The notes under the pieces: generated by a model | Told to the model about the DNA's origin: nothing | The model's input: only the letters and a program-made list of their open reading frames with translations | Databases searched by the model: none | Assembly (NCBI RefSeq): GCF_002770725.1 | Contig: NZ_NQVN01000002.1 | Coordinates: 150,622 to 214,621 of the forward strand | Source: Pleomorphomonas carboxyditropha | GTDB taxonomy: Bacteria; Pseudomonadota; Alphaproteobacteria; Rhizobiales; Pleomorphomonadaceae | DNA length: 64,000 bases | Reading direction: 5' to 3' | In this document: one piece after another, positions 31,900 through 41,046 of the stretch | Position numbering within the stretch: the first letter of the stretch is position 1 | Layout: every line of letters begins with the position of its first letter | Made by a program: the position numbers and the translations under genes

Positions 31900-33332
31900 G
31901 GCCCCAGCAGCCGTCCGCGCGGCCGGCCGGCCATCCCACCGCCGCCGGCGGCATGAGCCCGTCGGCCGGCCCGGCCGACCTGTCGGCGTTTCTGCCCGTT
32001 GCCGGCGGCGACGCGCTGACCGGCGCCTTCGCCCGCCGCGCGCCGATGATGCCCTGGCAGACCGACCGCCGCATAGCCGAGGAGGAGTTCCCCCGGCACG
32101 TCGCGGCCGTCTTCGGCGCGGCGAGCCCGGCGCGGCGGGTGGCCTACGTCCATGTCCCGTTCTGCCATACGCACTGCCTGTTCTGCGGCTTCTACCAGAA
32201 TCCGTATGACGCCGAGGAGACGCACGCCTTCGCCGGCCGACTGGTACGCGAGATCGAAGCGGCCGCCGCGCGGCCGCTCCACCGCGACGGCCGGCCGATC
32301 GAGGCGGTGTTCCTGGGCGGCGGCACGCCGACGGCGCTGGCGGCCGAGGACATCGCGGCGGTGGTTGGGGCGCTCAGGCGCTGTCTGCCGCTGGCCGAGG
32401 ACTGCGAGATCACCCTCGAGGGCCGCACCCACGACTTCACGCCCGACAAGGTGGAGGCGGCGCTCGGCGCCGGCGTGACGCGCTTTTCCATCGGCGTGCA
32501 GAGCTTCGATACCCGCGTGCGGCGTCGGCTCGGCCGCAAGTTCGACCGTGCCGGCCTGCTGGCGCTGCTCGAGGAACTGGTGCAGGCCGGCGGAGCGTCC
32601 TTGGTCATCGACCTGATCTACGGCCTGCCGGGCCAGGACGCGACGGTGTGGCGCGACGACGTCGAGACGGCGGCCGGGCTTGGCCTCGACGGCCTCGACA
32701 TCTACGCGCTGAGCATCTTTCCGGGCGTACCGCTGTCCCGGGCGATCACGGCGGGCAAGACGCTGCCGGTGCCGAGCCTGGCCACGCAGGCCGAGAGCTA
32801 CGCCCATGCGGTCGGCCGTTTTGCCGAGCTCGGCTGGAAGAAGCTGTCGCAGGCGCATATGGCCCGCACCGGCCGCGAGCGCAGCCTCTACAACCAACTG
32901 GTCAAGACCGACGCCGCCTGTCTCGCCTTCGGCCCCGGCGCCGGCGGCTCGGCGCACGGCCGCTCCTGGCGCACGGTGGCCGACCTCGCCGAGTGGTCGC
33001 GCCGGATCGAGGTGGGCGCGCCGACGGTGGCAATGATGGCCGAGGGCACGCCGCGGCGCGCCGTCCACGCGCGTATCCGCTCGCAGCTCGAGGACGGGGT
33101 GTTCGACGGCGCGAGCGTCGAGGCGCTGGTTCCGGGCTTTCTCGCCGCCGCCGAGCCGCTTTTGTCGGCCTGGACGGCGGCGGGGCTGGGCGCGCGCCAA
33201 GGCAGTTCGTTCCGCACCACGGTGGCCGGCGATTTCTGGATGACGACCCTCGCCGCCGGCCTGATCCAGGCGAGCGAGACATTGGGATCGACGAGGGAGC
33301 GCGCCGGCATCCACGCCGGGAGAGCGCCATAG
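31896..33332 (+). CDS. hutW: HutW/ChuW-type radical SAM heme-degrading enzyme
   Basis: A 478-residue HemN-like radical SAM protein. The [4Fe-4S] motif is Cys90, Cys94, Cys97 (PFCHTHCLFCGFYQNP), followed by VFLGGGTPTAL and TRFSIGVQSFDTRVRRRLGR, all typical of HemN relatives; 'HTHCLFCGFYQN' and ALSIFPGVPLSRAI match the ChuW/HutW branch, which opens heme without oxygen by a radical methyl transfer. ATG 31896 overlaps the stop of heme oxygenase 1. Together with two heme oxygenases this gives both aerobic and anaerobic ways to take iron from heme. Confidence 0.86.
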   Translation: MRPQQPSARPAGHPTAAGGMSPSAGPADLSAFLPVAGGDALTGAFARRAPMMPWQTDRRIAEEEFPRHVAAVFGAASPARRVAYVHVPFCHTHCLFCGFYQNPYDAEETHAFAGRLVREIEAAAARPLHRDGRPIEAVFLGGGTPTALAAEDIAAVVGALRRCLPLAEDCEITLEGRTHDFTPDKVEAALGAGVTRFSIGVQSFDTRVRRRLGRKFDRAGLLALLEELVQAGGASLVIDLIYGLPGQDATVWRDDVETAAGLGLDGLDIYALSIFPGVPLSRAITAGKTLPVPSLATQAESYAHAVGRFAELGWKKLSQAHMARTGRERSLYNQLVKTDAACLAFGPGAGGSAHGRSWRTVADLAEWSRRIEVGAPTVAMMAEGTPRRAVHARIRSQLEDGVFDGASVEALVPGFLAAAEPLLSAWTAAGLGARQGSSFRTTVAGDFWMTTLAAGLIQASETLGSTRERAGIHAGRAP

Positions 33333-33412
33333 CCGCCGCGCCCGTCCGGGGATCGCTTCCGCGGCGCTGCCGGGGAGGGCGCCCGGTAAAGCCGCAGACA
33401 GGAGAGAAGCGA

Positions 33413-34018
33413 ATGGACACGAAGACGACGACCGCTCCCGACGGGAGGACGAGCCGCGTCGCCCGCCTGAAGGCGGCGACGCAGGAGGCCCACGAGCGCC
33501 TCGACGAGCGCTTTCTGGCGCTCGATCCGTTCGGCGATCTCGAGCGCTATCGACGGTTTCTGGCCGTGCAGCACGCCTTCCACCAGGAGATCGACCGCCT
33601 TCAGCGCAGCCCGGCGCTGGCCGGCCTGATCCCGGATATGGCGGCGCGCCGGCGCCTCGACCTGATCCGGCAGGACATGCTGGATATTGGCGTCGCCCTT
33701 CCGGAGACCGGCTCCGGCGAGAAGCACTCCGTCGACGTGGCGGGCGCCTTCGGCTGGCTGTATGTGGCCGAAGGCGGCAATCTCAGCGCGGCGACCTTCA
33801 TGAGGTCGGCGGCCGGGCTGGGGCTGACCGGGGACGCCGGCGCGCGCCACCTTGCGGCGGCATCGCAATCGCGCGGCGCGCACTGGCAGACTTTCCTGGC
33901 CGCGCTCGAGGAGCTCGGCCTCGATGAAGCGGCCGAACGGCGGCTGGTCGACGGCGGCATCGAGGCGTTCGATCGTTACCACATGCTGCTGGCGACCCAT
34001 CTGGTCCCCCCGCGGTGA
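33413..34018 (+). CDS. Biliverdin-producing heme oxygenase, paralogue 2
   Basis: A 201-residue heme oxygenase. Proximal His in RLKAATQEAHERLDERFLAL, distal segment FGWLYVAEGGNLSAATFMRSA. ATG 33413 has AGGAGAGAAG upstream. It shares with paralogue 1 the unusual GWLYVAEG distal helix, but elsewhere the two are clearly diverged, so the split is not recent. It ends overlapping the DUF454 gene. Confidence 0.86.
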   Translation: MDTKTTTAPDGRTSRVARLKAATQEAHERLDERFLALDPFGDLERYRRFLAVQHAFHQEIDRLQRSPALAGLIPDMAARRRLDLIRQDMLDIGVALPETGSGEKHSVDVAGAFGWLYVAEGGNLSAATFMRSAAGLGLTGDAGARHLAAASQSRGAHWQTFLAALEELGLDEAAERRLVDGGIEAFDRYHMLLATHLVPPR

Positions 34019-34482
34019 TGGAGCCCGGCATGAGCGCGTCCGCTGACGGGAGGGATCGGCCACGGCTGGGAATTGGCCTGGGGTTGCGCCTGGGTCTGCG
34101 CGGGCTTGGGCTGCTGTTCCTCGCCATCGGCGTGGTCGGCGCCTTTCTGCCGATGCTGCCGGCCACGCCCTTCCTGCTCCTGGCTCTCGGCTGCTTCGCA
34201 CGATCGTCGCCGCAACTGGAAGCGCGGCTGCTCGCCCATCCGCGCTTCGGTCCTTCCCTCCTGGCGTGGCGGACGCATCGCGCGATGTCGCGCCGGGCCA
34301 AGATCGGCGCCTGCCTGGGCAAGGCGGTGGGTTTTGCCTGCTTTGTTTTCTTCGCGCATCCGCCCGTCTGGCTTGCGCTGGCGGTGCTGGGGCTGATGAC
34401 GGCGGCGGCGGTATGGATCGTGCGGCGTCCGGAGCCCGAAGCGCAGGGGATAACCGGCGGGGAACGGGAGATCGGAGAATGA
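34018..34482 (+). CDS. DUF454/YbaN-family inner-membrane protein
   Basis: A 154-residue protein with hydrophobic segments at [32 protein letters not shown] and [20 protein letters not shown]. The [24 protein letters not shown] start and the [32 protein letters not shown] loop define DUF454. The function is unknown, but such genes recur in heme loci of alphaproteobacteria. ATG 34018 shares bases with the preceding stop (TGATG); GTG 34015 is possible. The end overlaps exbB. Confidence 0.82.
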   Translation: MEPGMSASADGRDRPRLGIGLGLRLGLRGLGLLFLAIGVVGAFLPMLPATPFLLLALGCFARSSPQLEARLLAHPRFGPSLLAWRTHRAMSRRAKIGACLGKAVGFACFVFFAHPPVWLALAVLGLMTAAAVWIVRRPEPEAQGITGGEREIGE

Positions 34483-35435
34483 GGATGCGTCGGATATCGG
34501 CTTCGGCGGCGGCCATCAGGCGCTCCTTCCTGGTGATGGCGATGATGGTGCTCGCGGCACCGGCCTTTGCACAACAGGGGGCGGCCGCGACGGAAGCGCC
34601 GGCCGCGCCTGTCGTTGCGCCGGCGCCGTCCGCCGATGCGCCCGTACCGTCCCTGTTGGAGAATCCGGCGGCAACGATTTCGCATCTGCTGGCCGCGCCG
34701 GAGCGCACCGCCGACCTGCCGCATGACCTGTCGCCCTGGGGCATGTTCCTGGCCGCCGACTGGGTGGTGAAGGCCGTCATGATCGGCCTCGTGCTCGGTT
34801 CGCTGGCGGTGTGGACGGTGTGGCTGGCCAAATCGATCGAGATCGCCTGTGCCAGGACGCGCGCCAAGCGGGCTGTCGCCGCGATCGCCGGGGCCGCCTG
34901 CCTCTCCGATGCCGATGCGCGGCTGGCCGGGCGCGGCGGACCGGCTGCCTTCATGGTGCGATCGGCCGCCGACGAGATGCGCCGCTCCGCCATGGCGCTC
35001 GACCATGTCGGCGGCGACGGCGTCAAGGAGCGCGTCGGCGCGCGGCTTGCCCGCATCGAGGCACAGGCCGGCCGCCGGCTCGCGCGCGGCACCGGGCTCC
35101 TGGCCACCATCGGTTCCACCGCACCCTTCGTCGGCCTGTTCGGCACCGTCTGGGGCATCATGAACGCCTTCATCGGCATCTCGGAAGCGCACACCACCAA
35201 CCTTGCCGTGGTGGCGCCCGGCATTGCCGAGGCGCTGCTGGCCACCGCCATAGGCCTGGTGGCCGCCATCCCCGCGGTCATCGTCTACAACGTCTTCGCC
35301 CGCGCCGTCGCCGGCTACGCGCAGTTGCTGGCCGATGCCGCCTCGGGCGTGGAACAGTTGGTCAGCCTCGACATCGACCTGCGCAGGGTGCCGGCCGAAG
35401 ACCGGTCCGCTTCCACACTTGCGGCGGCGGAGTAG
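34479..35435 (+). CDS. exbB: TonB-system energiser ExbB
   Basis: A 318-residue ExbB of the long alphaproteobacterial type: signal peptide ([16 protein letters not shown]), a Pro/Ala-rich periplasmic segment of about 60 residues, then three membrane helices. The MotA/ExbB core is [32 protein letters not shown] and [27 protein letters not shown] 34479 overlaps the previous stop; ATG 34485 is an alternative. With ExbD and TonB it draws on the proton gradient to drive the HasR-like receptor. Confidence 0.92.
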   Translation: MRMRRISASAAAIRRSFLVMAMMVLAAPAFAQQGAAATEAPAAPVVAPAPSADAPVPSLLENPAATISHLLAAPERTADLPHDLSPWGMFLAADWVVKAVMIGLVLGSLAVWTVWLAKSIEIACARTRAKRAVAAIAGAACLSDADARLAGRGGPAAFMVRSAADEMRRSAMALDHVGGDGVKERVGARLARIEAQAGRRLARGTGLLATIGSTAPFVGLFGTVWGIMNAFIGISEAHTTNLAVVAPGIAEALLATAIGLVAAIPAVIVYNVFARAVAGYAQLLADAASGVEQLVSLDIDLRRVPAEDRSASTLAAAE

Positions 35436-35439
35436 GGCC

Positions 35440-35916
35440 ATGGCCGGCGGCATAAGAAGGAATGCGGGTTCGCTGCCCGAGGAGAACAGCGACATCAACA
35501 TCGTCCCCTTCATCGACATCATGCTGGTGCTGCTCATCATCTTCATGGTGGCGGCGCCCTTGGCGACCGTGGATGTCGACGTCGACCTGCCGGCTTCGAC
35601 GGCCAAGCCGGCCGAGCGGCCCGACAAGCCGCTCTACCTGACGCTCGGGAGCGATCTCGCTCTGCATCTCGGCGACGCTCCGGTGGCGCGCGAGGGGCTG
35701 GCGGCGGCGCTCGACGCCTTCACCGGCGGCGACAGGGAGACGCGCGTGTTCCTGCGGGCCGACCAGGCGGTCTCCTATCGCGATCTCATGGAGACGATGA
35801 ACCTGCTGCGCGACTCCGGCTACGTGAGGATCGCCCTGATCGGCCTCGAGGCCGCGCCGGCCGCCTCCGTTCCCGACGACGGGGCCGGCCGTCAGCCCGG
35901 AACCCCGCTCCCGTGA
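35440..35916 (+). CDS. exbD: TonB-system energiser ExbD
   Basis: A 158-residue ExbD. One membrane helix carries the essential Asp: NIVPFIDIMLVLLIIFMVAAP. The periplasmic part follows (VDVDLPASTAKPAERPDKPLYLTL). ATG 35440 is four bases after the exbB stop; the end overlaps the tonB start (GTGA). Confidence 0.93.
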   Translation: MAGGIRRNAGSLPEENSDINIVPFIDIMLVLLIIFMVAAPLATVDVDVDLPASTAKPAERPDKPLYLTLGSDLALHLGDAPVAREGLAAALDAFTGGDRETRVFLRADQAVSYRDLMETMNLLRDSGYVRIALIGLEAAPAASVPDDGAGRQPGTPLP

Positions 35917-36752
35917 GCGGCTGGAGCGCCTCGGTCGGACGCGGCGCCAAGGCCGCCGAGGCGGCGCTCTGGACCGCCGCGGGCCTGATCGTGCTCTCCG
36001 CTCATCTCGGCGCGGCGGCCTGGCTGACGCGCCAACCGCCGACCGCCGCCGTCGACGCGCCGCCGGCCGCCATCATGATCGAATTCGCCGACGTGCCCGA
36101 GGCGATCCTGACCGAAGCCGACGACCTCGCGCCCGACCAGCAGGACGCCCCCGACAGCCCCGAGGCCGAGCGGGTGGAGGCACCCGAGACGCCGCCCGAG
36201 AGGATCGTCGAGAAGGAGCCCGCGCCGGTCGAGGAGGAGGTCGCCACGGACGAGATCGAGCCGGCCGAAGAGGCAACGATCCTCCCAATCATCGATGCCG
36301 AAGTGCCCATTCCCCTTGCCAAGCCAAAGCCGCCGGAACCGAAGAAGAAGGCCGAGCGGCGCCAGCAGGAACAGGCCGCTTCGCAAGCCGCCATGGCGGC
36401 CCAGGCCCAGGTCCGCCAGTCAGACCGCAATGCCGCCCGCCAGAGCGCCTCCGGCCTGTTGTCCTCCGCATCGTCGCTGGCGAAGTGGCAGGCCCGGCTG
36501 ATGGCGCATCTGGAGCGCCGCAAGCGCTATCCCGCCGGTGCCAGGTCACGCCGCGAACAGGGCGTCGCCTATGTGCGCTTCGCGATCGACGACGCGGGCA
36601 ATGTGCTCTCCGCTGTGCTCGCCCGCTCCTCCGGCTTTCCCGAACTCGATAACGAGGTGCTGGCCCTCGTCCGCCGCGCTTCCCCGCTGCCCGCTCCGCC
36701 CCCTGGCGTGCCATCCGCCATTACTACGCCCGTTCTCTTCGACCTAAAGTAA
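35913..36752 (+). CDS. TonB-family protein (HasB-like)
   Basis: A 279-residue TonB homologue: N-terminal membrane anchor (ALWTAAGLIVLSAHLGAAAWLT), a long Glu/Pro then Lys/Pro-rich spacer (about 60-150), and a C-terminal TonB domain (LERRKRYPAGARSRREQGVAYVRFAIDDAGNVLSAVLARSSGFPELDNEVLALVRRASPLP). Start is GTG 35913, overlapping exbD. As the last gene of the hemophore locus it is the counterpart of HasB, the dedicated TonB of the Serratia system. Confidence 0.9.
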   Translation: MSGWSASVGRGAKAAEAALWTAAGLIVLSAHLGAAAWLTRQPPTAAVDAPPAAIMIEFADVPEAILTEADDLAPDQQDAPDSPEAERVEAPETPPERIVEKEPAPVEEEVATDEIEPAEEATILPIIDAEVPIPLAKPKPPEPKKKAERRQQEQAASQAAMAAQAQVRQSDRNAARQSASGLLSSASSLAKWQARLMAHLERRKRYPAGARSRREQGVAYVRFAIDDAGNVLSAVLARSSGFPELDNEVLALVRRASPLPAPPPGVPSAITTPVLFDLK

Positions 36753-36834
36753 TCCAAAATCTTGGTGACCCCAGGGAGCCCACCTGTGCGCTTGGGAGAG
36801 AGCGCGAGCCATCGGACCGATGGCGTCTGCGCGC

Positions 36835-37800
36835 TTACGGGAAACCGGCCGCAACCGGCTGTATGTCATGAAGATCGTCGGCGTGGCCGTCCCCCGGCAG
36901 GGCTTCCGCCTCGGCGACGACGACGGCATTCTTGCCGCCCCTCTTGACGGCATACATGAGCCGATCGGCTTCCCGCATCATGTCCCGGCTGGTCCTGCGC
37001 GGCTCGGGAGGAACGATCAGCGCTCCCATGCTGCATGTGACGGAATGACAAGTTCCGGCAAGCGCCTCGGTCACGCGCCGATGCAGTCTCGTGGCCAGCA
37101 GCCGTGCCTCCTCCGGCGAGGCCGCCTGCAGCGCCAGCGCGAACTCGTCGCCGCCGATCCGCCCGAAACGATCGGCGCGTCGGATCTCTTTTGCGACGTG
37201 GTGCGTGAACGTCATCAGCACCTCGTCTCCGGTTTCATGGCCGTGCTGATCGTTCACGCTCTTGAAGCCGTCGAGGTCCATCACGGCGAGCAGCACCGTC
37301 TTTCCCGAGGCATGGCCGGCGGCGAGCATGGCTTTGACTTCTTCCTCGAACGCGGTCTTGTTCAGGACGCCCGTCATCCGGTCTTTTTGCGCCATGTTCA
37401 GCACATGGTTGTATCTGCTCCTGAAGCCCGCAACGATACCCGCGACCGCCGCAAAGGACACGGCGCGGGCCAGCGTGCTTGTCACGATTGGCAGGAGATC
37501 GACGTGCCCCTGAACGAGGGGAGCCTTGATGGACATCGCGAGAACGACGAAAGCCGTGACCGTGATCGCATGCATCCGGCCCAGCATCCAGCAGCCGAGA
37601 ATGACCGGGAAGACGTAAAGGGAACGGACGCTGATATCGCCGTTTCCGGGCAGAAGATCGAGGAACGTTATTATCGCGACGCCACCGACAACGAGGGCCC
37701 ACGCCTCCCACGGGCTTCTGTTCAGCAGCCAGGAGACGATCGTATAAAAGGGGTCGAACCCGTTCCTGGTTCGCTTACCGATATGAGTGCGATAATTCAT
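36835..37800 (-). CDS. Membrane-bound diguanylate cyclase (GGDEF)
   Basis: A 321-residue protein with four or five membrane segments in the first 130 residues (AWALVVGGVAIITFLDLLPG, SLYVFPVILGCWMLG, AITVTAFVVLAMSI, ARAVSFAAVAGIVAGF) and a GGDEF domain from about 140. The catalytic loop is intact (GRIGGDEFAL), and MDLDGFKSVNDQHGH and MREADRLMYAVKRGGKN fit an active enzyme. There is no EAL domain. It would make cyclic di-GMP from GTP. It is convergent with the tonB gene, 82 bases away, and not obviously tied to either neighbour. Confidence 0.92.
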   Translation of the reverse strand: MNYRTHIGKRTRNGFDPFYTIVSWLLNRSPWEAWALVVGGVAIITFLDLLPGNGDISVRSLYVFPVILGCWMLGRMHAITVTAFVVLAMSIKAPLVQGHVDLLPIVTSTLARAVSFAAVAGIVAGFRSRYNHVLNMAQKDRMTGVLNKTAFEEEVKAMLAAGHASGKTVLLAVMDLDGFKSVNDQHGHETGDEVLMTFTHHVAKEIRRADRFGRIGGDEFALALQAASPEEARLLATRLHRRVTEALAGTCHSVTCSMGALIVPPEPRRTSRDMMREADRLMYAVKRGGKNAVVVAEAEALPGDGHADDLHDIQPVAAGFP

Positions 37801-38229
37801 CCCCGATCCCGAAAGGGTTCAACAGTCCAGAAGCGATGCCCGGATGGCGGGCGCCCGGTTTCTCTCAAGCGCCCCGGTGTTGCAAGGCGCGACGAACCAG
37901 CTTGTCGACGTCGCCTTTATATTGCAAGGCTCCTATATGAGCTACGGGTTGAATTTGGGTAAATGATACGATCGCGCTCGCTCCTGGCGAGCGACGTTCT
38001 ATAATCTTTTGTTTTGCAGGCTATAGGCGGCAATTTCTGCGAAGAAAAGTTGTCGCAGCGTTTTTATTTCAGGCGATCGAGACGATGACTGCCTGCCGGA
38101 CACCAGGGGCGCTCCGGAAATCCTTCTTGAACGCACTTTGAGCCGGTATCGTAACTTGGCAGCCATTTCGAAAACTTGCTATTGTCATTGCCGGCTTCCT
38201 GATCGGGAAGGAAAACCGCGGGGTAGGGG
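37801..38229. other. Intergenic region between the GGDEF gene and the response regulator
   Basis: A 430-base gap between divergent genes. It holds a perfect 7-bp stem-loop, CGCTCGC-tcctg-GCGAGCG (37975-37993), followed by the AT-rich stretch ACGTTCTATAATCTTTTG. The TATAAT-like hexamer could be the -10 of a promoter towards the response regulator. No small ORF was convincing. Confidence 0.4.
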
Positions 38230-38946
38230 ATGCGTGCGTTGTTGATCGACGACGAGGAACTGGCGCGGGCGGAAATCCGTCTGCTGCTCGGCCGGGAGGC
38301 CGATATCGACATCGTCGGCGAAAGCGCCAACGCGATCGAGGCCATCGCCGCCATCAACCACCTTCGGCCGGACGTGGTGTTCCTCGATATCCAGATGCCG
38401 CGCATTTCCGGGCTGGAGATGCTCGGCATGATCGATCCCGACCGTCTGCCGCGCATCGTCTTCCTGACGGCCTACGAGGAATATGCCCTGCGCGCCTTCG
38501 ATGCCAACGCCTTCGACTACCTGTTGAAGCCGGTGCAGGAGGCACGCCTCGCCAAGACGCTGGAGCGGCTGCGCCGGCCGCCGGCCGGCGTCGCGCCGCT
38601 GCCGGCCGAGGCGACGCAGCCGCTGCGCCACATCCCCTGCACCGGTCTCAACCGCGTCCACCTGATGAAGCTCGACGAAGTCGAGGCGGTGCTCTCCAGG
38701 GCCTCCGGCGTCTTCGTGCTCGGCACGGACGGGGAGGAGCATTTCACCGAACTGACGCTGCGGACCATCGAGGAGCGCACCGGCCTCATCCGCTGCCACC
38801 GCCAGGTGATGGTCAATCCCGACCGCATTCGCGACATCGCCTTCGGCGACGGCGGGCTCGCCACCATCCATACGCTCGGCGGCCGGGCGATCCCGGTCAG
38901 CCGCCGCTTTTTCGGCTCGCTGAAGGAACGGCTCGGCATCGGTTGA
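38230..38946 (+). CDS. LytTR response regulator (BtsR/YehT type)
   Basis: A 238-residue response regulator. The receiver domain has the acidic pair in LLIDDEEL, the phosphoacceptor Asp in VVFLDIQMP, and Thr/Lys in FLTAYEEYALRAFDANAFDYLLKPV. The C-terminal half is a LytTR DNA-binding domain (VHLMKLDEVEAVLS to RQVMVNPDRI and AIPVSRRFFGSLKERL). With the LytS-type kinase at 41-42.8 kb and the CstA-family transporter between them it matches the BtsS/BtsR pyruvate-sensing pair with its target transporter. Confidence 0.92.
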   Translation: MRALLIDDEELARAEIRLLLGREADIDIVGESANAIEAIAAINHLRPDVVFLDIQMPRISGLEMLGMIDPDRLPRIVFLTAYEEYALRAFDANAFDYLLKPVQEARLAKTLERLRRPPAGVAPLPAEATQPLRHIPCTGLNRVHLMKLDEVEAVLSRASGVFVLGTDGEEHFTELTLRTIEERTGLIRCHRQVMVNPDRIRDIAFGDGGLATIHTLGGRAIPVSRRFFGSLKERLGIG

Positions 38947-38965
38947 TGCAAATGGCCATGAAAAA

Positions 38966-38995
38966 AAGCCGGGTCCCGATGCCAGGACCCGGCTT
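38966..38995 (-). terminator. Intrinsic terminator of the CstA-family gene
   Basis: AGCCGGGTCC (38967-38976) and GGACCCGGCT (38985-38994) form a perfect 10-bp stem, extended by one A-T pair. Read on the minus strand it is followed by seven T. It lies 36 bases after the transporter stop and also just past the response regulator stop. Confidence 0.88.
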
Positions 38996-39031
38996 GCGCT
39001 GCGGCTAAGGGAGGGGTGCCGCGCGCTTGCC

Positions 39032-40849
39032 TCACTCGGCCGGAGCGGCCGCGAAGTCGGGCAGCGCCTGCCGTTCGGCTCCCTTGGCGGCGAGCAGGGA
39101 CTTCCAGCGCTTCAGCGATGTCGCCAGGATCACCACGCCGAGCACCAGCATGATCACCGAGATCGCCGCGTTGACCGGGTTGTAACCCTTGGCCGCCGGA
39201 TTGAGGTAGACGTTCGCCACCATCCAGTAGCCGGCGTAGTTCACCGTTACGTAGAGGTAGGCGAGCGGTACGAGGCAGGTCAGCGCGTAGATGCGCTTGG
39301 TGGCGAGGCGCAGGATGATGGTGGCGCCGACCATCAGCCCGAGCGAGGCCATCATCTGGTTGGAGACGCCGAACAGCGCCCAAACCGAGTTGATGTCGCC
39401 CGAGTTGAGCAGATAGCCCCACAGCAGGCAGGCGAGGACCGAGGCGGCAAGCGCGCCCGGCAGCCAGTCGATCCGCTTCATCGGCGCGTAGAGGTCGCCG
39501 ACCATGTCCTGGATCAGGTAGCGGGCGACGCGGGTGCCGGAGTCGACGGCGGTCAGGATGAACACCGCCTCGAACATGATGACGAACTGGAAGAAGTAGG
39601 AGGCGAGCGTCGAGAACCAGGGAATCTTGGTGAAGATGAAGGTCATGCCGACGGCCAGCGTCACGGCGCCGCCGGTGCGGCCGGCCAGATCCATGCCGAT
39701 CTCCTGCTCCAGGTGCGGCAGTTCGACGGTGGTCATGCCGAGGTTGGCGAACACGTCCGGCGCGGCGTTGATGGCGAAGTAGTCGGCCATCGGCAGCGCG
39801 GTGGCGGCGATGAGGGCCAGCACCGCGACGACGCATTCGACCAGCATCATGCCGAAGGCCACCGGCAGGATGTCGTTCCACTTGTCGGTCAGTTTGGGCG
39901 TGGTGCCCGAGCCGATGAAGGCATGGAAGCCGGAGATGGCGCCGCAGGCGATGGTGATCGAGATGAACGGCCAGACCGGACCGGACAGCACCGGGCCGCC
40001 GCCGTTGACGAACTCGGTAAGGGCCGGCATGCGGATGTCGGGGTTGATGAACACCACGCCGACCACCAGCGCGCCGAACACGCCGATCTTCATGAAGCTG
40101 GAAAGGTAGCCGCGCGGGGTGAGTAGCAGCCACACCGGCAGCGCCGAGGCCAGGAAGGCATAGGCCGGCAGCATCAGCGACACGGCTTCCTTGTGGTAGC
40201 TGAACCAGGCGCCGATGGCGGTGTCCTGGATGTATGGGCCGGCGAGCACCGACGCCAGGATGGCGGCGAGGCCGAAGTAGGTGGCGATCTTGACGTTGCC
40301 GCCGAAACGCTCGTAGAGCCCGACCAGGATGGCGATCGGGATGGTCATGAACACCGCGAAGGTGCCCCAGGGATTGCGTTCGAGGGCATGCACCACGACC
40401 ATGGACAGGCCCGCCATGGTGATGGTGATGATGAACAGCATGGCCAGCGCCGTGCACCAGCCGGCCACCGGCCCGAGCTCGGCCTTGGCGACCTCCGACA
40501 GCGACGAGCCCTTGTGCTTCATCGAGGCGAACAGCACGACGGTGTCGTGCACGGCGCCGCCGAGCACGCAGCCGGCGAGCAGCCATACGAAGCCGGGCAG
40601 GTAGCCGAACTGGGCGGCGAGCACCGGGCCGACCAGCGGGCCGGCGGCGGCGATGGCCGCGAAATGCTGGCCGGCGTTCACCCACTTCTTGGTCGGAACA
40701 TAGTTGCGGCCGTCCTCCAGCGCGTGGGCCGGCGTGACGGCGCCGTCATCGGTGCCGAGCACCTTCTTGACGAAGAAGATGCCGTAGAAGCGGTAGCAGA
40801 TCGCCAGTATACACAGCGTGACGATCACGAGCGTCAGGGCGTTTTCCAC
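39032..40849 (-). CDS. CstA-family carbon starvation/pyruvate transporter
   Basis: A 605-residue polytopic protein with about 16 membrane segments. The N-terminal HALEDGRNYVPTKKWVNAGQHFAAIAAAGPLVGPVLAAQFGYLPG and VHDTVVLFASMKHKGSSLSEVAK regions are CstA hallmarks. E. coli members (CstA, BtsT) import pyruvate or peptides. Placement between the BtsS-like kinase and BtsR-like regulator favours a pyruvate/H+ symporter. It is shorter than E. coli BtsT because of reduced C-terminal loops. Confidence 0.92.
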   Translation of the reverse strand: MENALTLVIVTLCILAICYRFYGIFFVKKVLGTDDGAVTPAHALEDGRNYVPTKKWVNAGQHFAAIAAAGPLVGPVLAAQFGYLPGFVWLLAGCVLGGAVHDTVVLFASMKHKGSSLSEVAKAELGPVAGWCTALAMLFIITITMAGLSMVVVHALERNPWGTFAVFMTIPIAILVGLYERFGGNVKIATYFGLAAILASVLAGPYIQDTAIGAWFSYHKEAVSLMLPAYAFLASALPVWLLLTPRGYLSSFMKIGVFGALVVGVVFINPDIRMPALTEFVNGGGPVLSGPVWPFISITIACGAISGFHAFIGSGTTPKLTDKWNDILPVAFGMMLVECVVAVLALIAATALPMADYFAINAAPDVFANLGMTTVELPHLEQEIGMDLAGRTGGAVTLAVGMTFIFTKIPWFSTLASYFFQFVIMFEAVFILTAVDSGTRVARYLIQDMVGDLYAPMKRIDWLPGALAASVLACLLWGYLLNSGDINSVWALFGVSNQMMASLGLMVGATIILRLATKRIYALTCLVPLAYLYVTVNYAGYWMVANVYLNPAAKGYNPVNAAISVIMLVLGVVILATSLKRWKSLLAAKGAERQALPDFAAAPAE

Positions 40850-41046
40850 GATTGGGTCCTCCGAGATGATGGCGGACCCTAGCGTCTGACCGGCAATGGC
40901 GGGGCGGGCTTCCGGCGAGCGGCGGAATCCGGAGGACGAGCGGCGGTTTTGGCGCCGCGAGCGGTCGTGCGAAAATGCGGCCGGCGGCCGAAACGACTGA
41001 ATTTACATAGTATTACCTATGCGGCGGGCCGTGCCGTTGCCGCCGG

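Noticed and set aside
37975-37993. Stem-loop as an intrinsic terminator
   Set aside because: It lies between divergent genes with no gene ending nearby, so it is noted only as a palindrome.
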